From positions 3,596,001 to 3,660,000 of the forward strand of contig OZ253455.1 in NCBI GenBank assembly GCA_965261195.1: a stretch of DNA of 64,000 bases, written 5' to 3'. Each line of letters starts with the position of its first letter. The first letter of the stretch is position 1. The notes beneath the pieces are model-generated. The model made no database searches and was not told where the DNA came from. It worked only from the letters and a program-made list of their open reading frames with translations. Source of the stretch: Bin87 sp965261195 (lineage in GTDB: Bacteria; Chloroflexota; Dehalococcoidia; Lucifugimonadales; UBA3495). Of the stretch, positions 60,029 to 64,000 are shown piece by piece. The translations under genes were made by a program, and so were the position numbers.

Positions 60029-61042
60029 TCATCGGGCCTGGGGTCCCAGCGCTGCTAAAGTACCGAGCATAGTTTCGCGGTCTGTGCCGTGGGGGAAGGC
60101 GACGATGGGCATATCGACGCCGTTGGCCCTGAATCTGTCCATTTTCCGGCGGCAATCTGCGGGCGAACCAATGACGGTGATGCTGTCGATCATTTCATCG
60201 GTAATGGCGGCGGCGGCTTTGCTCCGGTCGCCTGCCGCCCAGGCCGTCCGCACCGCATCGCCCTGGGCCCGGTAGCCGTACCGACCGAACAGGTCATAGT
60301 AATACTGGCCCATACCGCCAATGTAAAACGCCATGTGAGCCCTGGCCTGGGCGGTAGCCTCCGCCAGCGCGTCGCCGTTGTCGGTGGCACAGCACAGGAT
60401 CTGAGGCGCGGTGGTGATGTCGGCGATGGAACGTCCGGCCGCCTCGGCGGCGTCGGCCAGCGGTTGTTTGATTTCGGGGAGTCGCTCGCAGTGCATCCAG
60501 ATGGGCAACCAGCCATCGGCCAGCTCGCCGGTGAGTCGCAGGTTGCGGCGGCCCAGCGACGCGACGTAGATGGGTATGCGTTCCTGAACCGGCGCTACTC
60601 CCATGCGGAATCGTTTCAGTTCGTAAAATTTGCCTTCGTAATTGACGCGGCTGCCGGAGAGGGCCATCCGCACGATGTCGATGTACTCCCGGGTGCGCGT
60701 AACCGGATGGTCGAATTTGACGCCGTGCCAGTCTTCGATGACGATGCGCCCGCTGGTTCCCAAGCCCAGGATGGCCCGCCCGCCGCTGATGCAGTCCAGC
60801 GACGCGATGCTTTGCGCAATCAGTCCCGGCGTGCGGCTGTACACCGTGACAATGCCCGTGCCCAATCCGATGCGCTCGGTGTGGCACGCCAGCATGGTCA
60901 GCACGGTGAGCGCATCCCGCCCCCAGGATTCGCCGGTCCAGAAGGAATGGTAGCCCAGCCGGTCGGCGGCCTGGGCAACTGCAATCAGGTCGGTGTCGTC
61001 GTTGTTGTCGCGGCTGCTGAAGGTGAGGGCGATGGCATCCAT
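60029..61042 (-). CDS. LLM-class F420-dependent oxidoreductase
   Basis: 337-residue luciferase-like enzyme, third in the window. Features: GYHSFWTGESWGRDALTVLT, IGLGTGIVTVYSRTPGLIAQ, CISGGRAILGLGTSGR and the DWHGVKFDHPVTRTREYIDI segment, as in F420-dependent methylene-tetrahydromethanopterin reductase-like proteins. Uses F420 rather than FMN by family. ATG 61042 is preferred over 61078. Substrate unknown. Confidence 0.86.
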   Translation of the reverse strand: MDAIALTFSSRDNNDDTDLIAVAQAADRLGYHSFWTGESWGRDALTVLTMLACHTERIGLGTGIVTVYSRTPGLIAQSIASLDCISGGRAILGLGTSGRIVIEDWHGVKFDHPVTRTREYIDIVRMALSGSRVNYEGKFYELKRFRMGVAPVQERIPIYVASLGRRNLRLTGELADGWLPIWMHCERLPEIKQPLADAAEAAGRSIADITTAPQILCCATDNGDALAEATAQARAHMAFYIGGMGQYYYDLFGRYGYRAQGDAVRTAWAAGDRSKAAAAITDEMIDSITVIGSPADCRRKMDRFRANGVDMPIVAFPHGTDRETMLGTLAALGPQAR

Positions 61043-61121
61043 ATAAGCTGTTGTCCCGGTAAGACTGAATTGCGGCAAAATTGTCGTGGCGGTTTGGTTG
61101 TGGCGATGTCGTGGTGACGAG

Positions 61122-61697
61122 TCAGTTGCGATTTTGCCAGATGATGTACGGGTCCAGCGCGTCGCCGGTGAGGGATTCGCCCAGGGCTTCGCTGGTAATA
61201 GGGTAGGTTTGCGACTCCTGGATAACCAGTTCGCGCATTTTTTCGCCCCAGTGTTTCACCTCAGCGGGTTCGGCGCGGCCCGAAAGCATATCGGTGAAAC
61301 CCTCAACCAGCTGGTCAACCGGAGCGGCCAGAACGGGGCCGGAAATGACGTACACCACAACCTCAGGCAAGTTATCTTCGTCGTGGAAGTCAACCCCCAG
61401 GCGTTCCAGTATGGAGTTCATCGCTACCGCCCGCACGATTTCGTCCGCTTGGGTTGGCATATTCATCATGTGAGCGAAGGGGTGGTCCTGTCCTTCCCGC
61501 AGGGAGATGGAAAATTCGCTTTCCACGGCCCGGTAATATTCGTCGTTGAACACGTCATCGGCGGATACCAGAGTGATGGTCGCCGGGGAGACGCGCAAGT
61601 CTACGGCGATGAATTCCTGCAGATGGGGAAATATAGCCAGGGTGATGTCGGGCCGACGGCCGTTGGGCAACGGGCCGCTGTTCAGTTCCTCGAACAA
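61122..61697 (-). CDS. Hypothetical protein
   Basis: 191 residues; no family recognised. Alpha/beta pattern with FEELNSGPLPNGRRPDITLA, ITLVSADDVFNDEYYRAVES, and an acidic EGFTDMLSGRAEPAEVKHWG. TTG 61697 is chosen because AAGGAG lies seven bases upstream; TTG 61721 would start eight codons earlier. It lies 80 bases upstream of the luciferase-like gene on the same strand. Confidence 0.55.
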   Translation of the reverse strand: MFEELNSGPLPNGRRPDITLAIFPHLQEFIAVDLRVSPATITLVSADDVFNDEYYRAVESEFSISLREGQDHPFAHMMNMPTQADEIVRAVAMNSILERLGVDFHDEDNLPEVVVYVISGPVLAAPVDQLVEGFTDMLSGRAEPAEVKHWGEKMRELVIQESQTYPITSEALGESLTGDALDPYIIWQNRN

Positions 61698-61787
61698 AGC
61701 TGCGCTCCTTGTGATTGGCAACGGCCGGCCGGGTCGCCGGCGGTTTAGCCAGCAGGGGTGATCGAAGTTAGCGAGGACGTGGGCGGA

Positions 61788-62549
61788 TTACGCGTTGACC
61801 AAACGTTGCACAGCGTCAGACACGCCGGAAAGGTCATCTACCGTTGCATCGGCCTGCGAGTTCGGGTCATCCGGGTCTTCCGGTTCATAGAAACCTCGAA
61901 TCCAGACCGACTTCATACCGATCCGATTGGCGCCGACCACGTCGTTGGTAACGTGGTCTCCGATGTGGATCGTGGTCGCCGGCGTGGCCCCCAGTGATTC
62001 GATGGTCATCAGGAATATCTCATCAGAGGGTTTCGCCAGCAATACTTCGTCGGAGAAGGTCAGTGTGTCGAAGTATTCCACCAGCCCGTTCCGCCGCAGA
62101 AATTCCCGGAACGTGTAGCCCGGAGTCATGCCGGTGTTGGAGATGAGGCCAATATTCAAGCCCAACTGATGCACCGATTCCAGGGTTTGGTGCGTGGCGT
62201 CGTGAAAAATGGGCGGGTAATCGAAAAATGATTCGGCGTACACCCTTTCAATCTCGGCGATGGTTTCTTCCGACAGGCGGTCAACCAGACCCTCGCTGAC
62301 GAGGTTGATGAAGATTTCCACCTGATTGCGGAAGCTGACGTCCTTGTTGGTGTTCCGGACGGCGCGGCAAGCGCGGTAACAGGCGCGATAAGCCTCCCTG
62401 ATGTGGTCGGGGTCAAACTCTTCGCCGTGGCCGCGTAAAAGGTCGTGAGCGCCGTCCAGTCGCACCTGCGCCCGTTTCTGTCCCAGCTCCCGGTTGTCCA
62501 GGATTAGGGTTTGCCACAAATCAAAAGTTACTGCCGTGATGGTGGACAC
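61788..62549 (-). CDS. HAD-family hydrolase
   Basis: 253 residues. Motif I is VTFDLWQTLIL (nucleophile Asp with the acid/base Asp replaced by W/Q), motif II GLISNTGMTPG, motif III lysine in LLAKPSDEIFL, motif IV IHIGDHVTNDVVGANRIGM. The helical cap between motifs I and II is ~100 residues. Because the DxD motif is DxW, phosphatase activity is less certain than in typical members; a haloacid dehalogenase-like role is possible. Start GTG 62549. Confidence 0.78.
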   Translation of the reverse strand: MSTITAVTFDLWQTLILDNRELGQKRAQVRLDGAHDLLRGHGEEFDPDHIREAYRACYRACRAVRNTNKDVSFRNQVEIFINLVSEGLVDRLSEETIAEIERVYAESFFDYPPIFHDATHQTLESVHQLGLNIGLISNTGMTPGYTFREFLRRNGLVEYFDTLTFSDEVLLAKPSDEIFLMTIESLGATPATTIHIGDHVTNDVVGANRIGMKSVWIRGFYEPEDPDDPNSQADATVDDLSGVSDAVQRLVNA

Positions 62550-62611
62550 GATGCAATCCCTGCCAGCGAGAAGAAGAATTGAGTCGGGTGGGAGTTGGGT
62601 TAGCGGTAGGG

Positions 62612-64000
62612 TTACAGGGGTGGCCGTTGATGGTGCCAGTCGGTGGCCTGCTGGTAGGCGTAGGCGGCCCGTAGCACGGTTGATTCGTCGAAGTTACGAC
62701 CCGCCAGGTGCAACCCCGCCGGCAGACCATCATCCGCGAACCCGCACGGCACTGAGATGGCCGGGGAGCCGGTGATGTTGTAAACCCGGGTGTAACGGGT
62801 CAGCAGCGGCACGGCCGGTACCGATTCGCCGTCGATGTCGATGCGGCGTTCCAGAATCACCGGCGCCGTTACCGGTTCCACGGGGCCAGCCAGCAGGTCA
62901 ACATTTTTCAGCAAGTCGGCAACCTGCTGGCAAAAAACCTGCCGGGCTTGTTGGGCGCGCAGATACTCGCCGGCCGAGATGAACAGGCCCTCTTCCAGGC
63001 GGTCGCGCACCTGCGGGTAGAGCTTGTCGCCATCGCTGAGCAGAATGTCCCGATGCGCGGCGCTGGCCTCGGCGCTGAGGATGACGTTGCTGATGGCCTG
63101 GGCGTACTGGAACATTGGGAGGGACACTTCGACAATCTCGGCGCCCAGCTCACCCAGCACGACGATAGCCCGGTGCGCCAGGTCGGCAACCTGAGCGTCG
63201 ATGGGCCCGTCGAAAAACTCTTTCACCACGCCAATACGCAGGCCCCGCACGTCGCCGGTAAGCGCGGCGGTATAGTCGGGCACCGGCACATTGGCGGTAA
63301 CGTGGTCGCGGGGGTCGGGCCCGGCGATGGCGTTCATCGTCAGGGCGGCGTCCTCTACGGTGCGAACCATGGGGCCGGGGTGGTCAAGGCACCAGGACAG
63401 CGGCGTAAGCCCAGCGCGGCTAACCCGGCCGTAGGTGGGTTTCAGTCCCACGATTCCGCACAGGGCGGCGGGAATGCGAACGCTGCCGCCGGTGTCGCTG
63501 CCCATCGTGATGGTGCATTGGCCGGCGGCGGTGGCAGAACCGCTGCCGCCGCTGGAACCGCCGGTAATGCGCTCCGGGTTCCACGGGTTGTGCATATGGC
63601 CGTAGTCGGCGTTTTCCCCGGTGGGGCCGAAGGCCAACGGGTGCATATTGAGCTTGCCCAGCAGTATCGCGCCAGCATCGCTGAACCTGGCGGCGACGGT
63701 GCAATCCTGCGTGGGCACATGGGTGTCGTAGATACGGGTGCCCGAGGTCGTGCGGACGCCGGCCGTATGGAACAGGTCTTTGAGGCCGACTGGAATGCCG
63801 TGCAATGGGCCGCGGTAGTTGCCCCGCCCAATGTCCTGCTCGGCGCGGCGGGCGGCGGCGCGGGCCTGTTCCGGAATCAGCGTGATGAAGGAATTCAGCG
63901 TCGGCTCGGTGGCTTCAATGCGAGCCAGACAAGCGTCAACCACATCCACCGGGGAGATTTCGCGGTCTCGAATCAGGCCGGACAATTCCCATGCCGACAT
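62612..64000 (-). CDS. Amidase signature-family hydrolase (reaches the right edge)
   Basis: At least 462 residues of the GatA/amidase fold. Ser-cisSer-Lys triad: lysine in GIPVGLKDLF, the glycine/serine stretch GGSSGGSGSATAAG, and nucleophile Ser in GSDTGGSVRIPAA. It hydrolyses a carboxamide; aryl/alkyl amides, not Gln-tRNA, since no gatB/gatC is near. The first visible Met is at the very edge (64000) and conserved N-terminal sequence (SAWELSGLIRDREISPVDVV) begins directly after it, so the gene may start further right. Confidence 0.85.
   Translation of the reverse strand: MSAWELSGLIRDREISPVDVVDACLARIEATEPTLNSFITLIPEQARAAARRAEQDIGRGNYRGPLHGIPVGLKDLFHTAGVRTTSGTRIYDTHVPTQDCTVAARFSDAGAILLGKLNMHPLAFGPTGENADYGHMHNPWNPERITGGSSGGSGSATAAGQCTITMGSDTGGSVRIPAALCGIVGLKPTYGRVSRAGLTPLSWCLDHPGPMVRTVEDAALTMNAIAGPDPRDHVTANVPVPDYTAALTGDVRGLRIGVVKEFFDGPIDAQVADLAHRAIVVLGELGAEIVEVSLPMFQYAQAISNVILSAEASAAHRDILLSDGDKLYPQVRDRLEEGLFISAGEYLRAQQARQVFCQQVADLLKNVDLLAGPVEPVTAPVILERRIDIDGESVPAVPLLTRYTRVYNITGSPAISVPCGFADDGLPAGLHLAGRNFDESTVLRAAYAYQQATDWHHQRPPL

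Overview
The window looks like a piece of a Chloroflexota chromosome, probably of the SAR202/Dehalococcoidia type. This is inferred from gene content, not from a marker-gene tree. The pointers are three luciferase-like flavin/F420 oxidoreductases, a Rieske ring-hydroxylating dioxygenase, tandem DUF3105 and DUF3574 proteins, LL-diaminopimelate aminotransferase, archaeal-type phosphoglycerate mutase, MinCDE and a membrane pyrophosphatase. The DNA is GC-rich, gene-dense and uses many GTG/TTG starts. No rRNA, tRNA or CRISPR array was seen, and no gene-free gap exceeds 300 bases.

Layout. 1-8.8 kb: hemL, a recQ interrupted by an in-frame amber codon, a Ni-superoxide dismutase, a zinc alcohol dehydrogenase, ilvD and an enoyl-CoA hydratase-like gene. 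8.8-11.1 kb: an accessory island with a decayed VapBC-like pair and a compact type II restriction-modification system (methyltransferase, endonuclease, XRE controller). 11.2-19.1 kb: catabolic genes (two luciferase-like enzymes, hydroxyisobutyrate dehydrogenase family, Rieske alpha/beta with two small trailing proteins, DinB-like thiol transferase), two DUF3574 lipoproteins and hicBA. 19.1-25.3 kb: ABC exporter, THI5-like binding protein, two small membrane proteins, an SDR and an unusual DNA methyltransferase fused to an HNH nuclease. 25.4-32.2 kb: minCDE, MFS transporter, a second GSA-aminomutase-like aminotransferase and small redox proteins.

32.2-41.8 kb is a minus-strand purine block (guaA, purD, purE, purB, purC, purS) with two DUF3105 genes and a HAD phosphatase in it. 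41.9-53.3 kb runs rightward: tsaC-like, a prenyltransferase homologue with degenerate Asp-rich motifs, pgk-apgM-tpiA, miaA, dapF, an accessory trio (two related unknown proteins around a RelE/HigB-type toxin), dapL and hflX. 53.3-64 kb holds phosphoesterases, an acetamidase, an SDR, a pRiA4b-ORF3-like zinc protein, a membrane pyrophosphatase, a third luciferase-like enzyme, a HAD hydrolase and an amidase reaching the right edge.

Most notable: (1) a ~113-bp non-coding inverted-repeat element present three times, each copy flanked by a perfect 8-bp target duplication, with GTAA termini as in IS66-family elements; one copy splits a hairpin and one sits 2 nt after a stop codon; (2) the recQ amber codon, after which the same frame continues through the rest of the HRDC domain and a C-terminal helix-turn-helix region; (3) the paralogue-toxin-paralogue trio between dapF and dapL; (4) the methyltransferase-HNH fusion.
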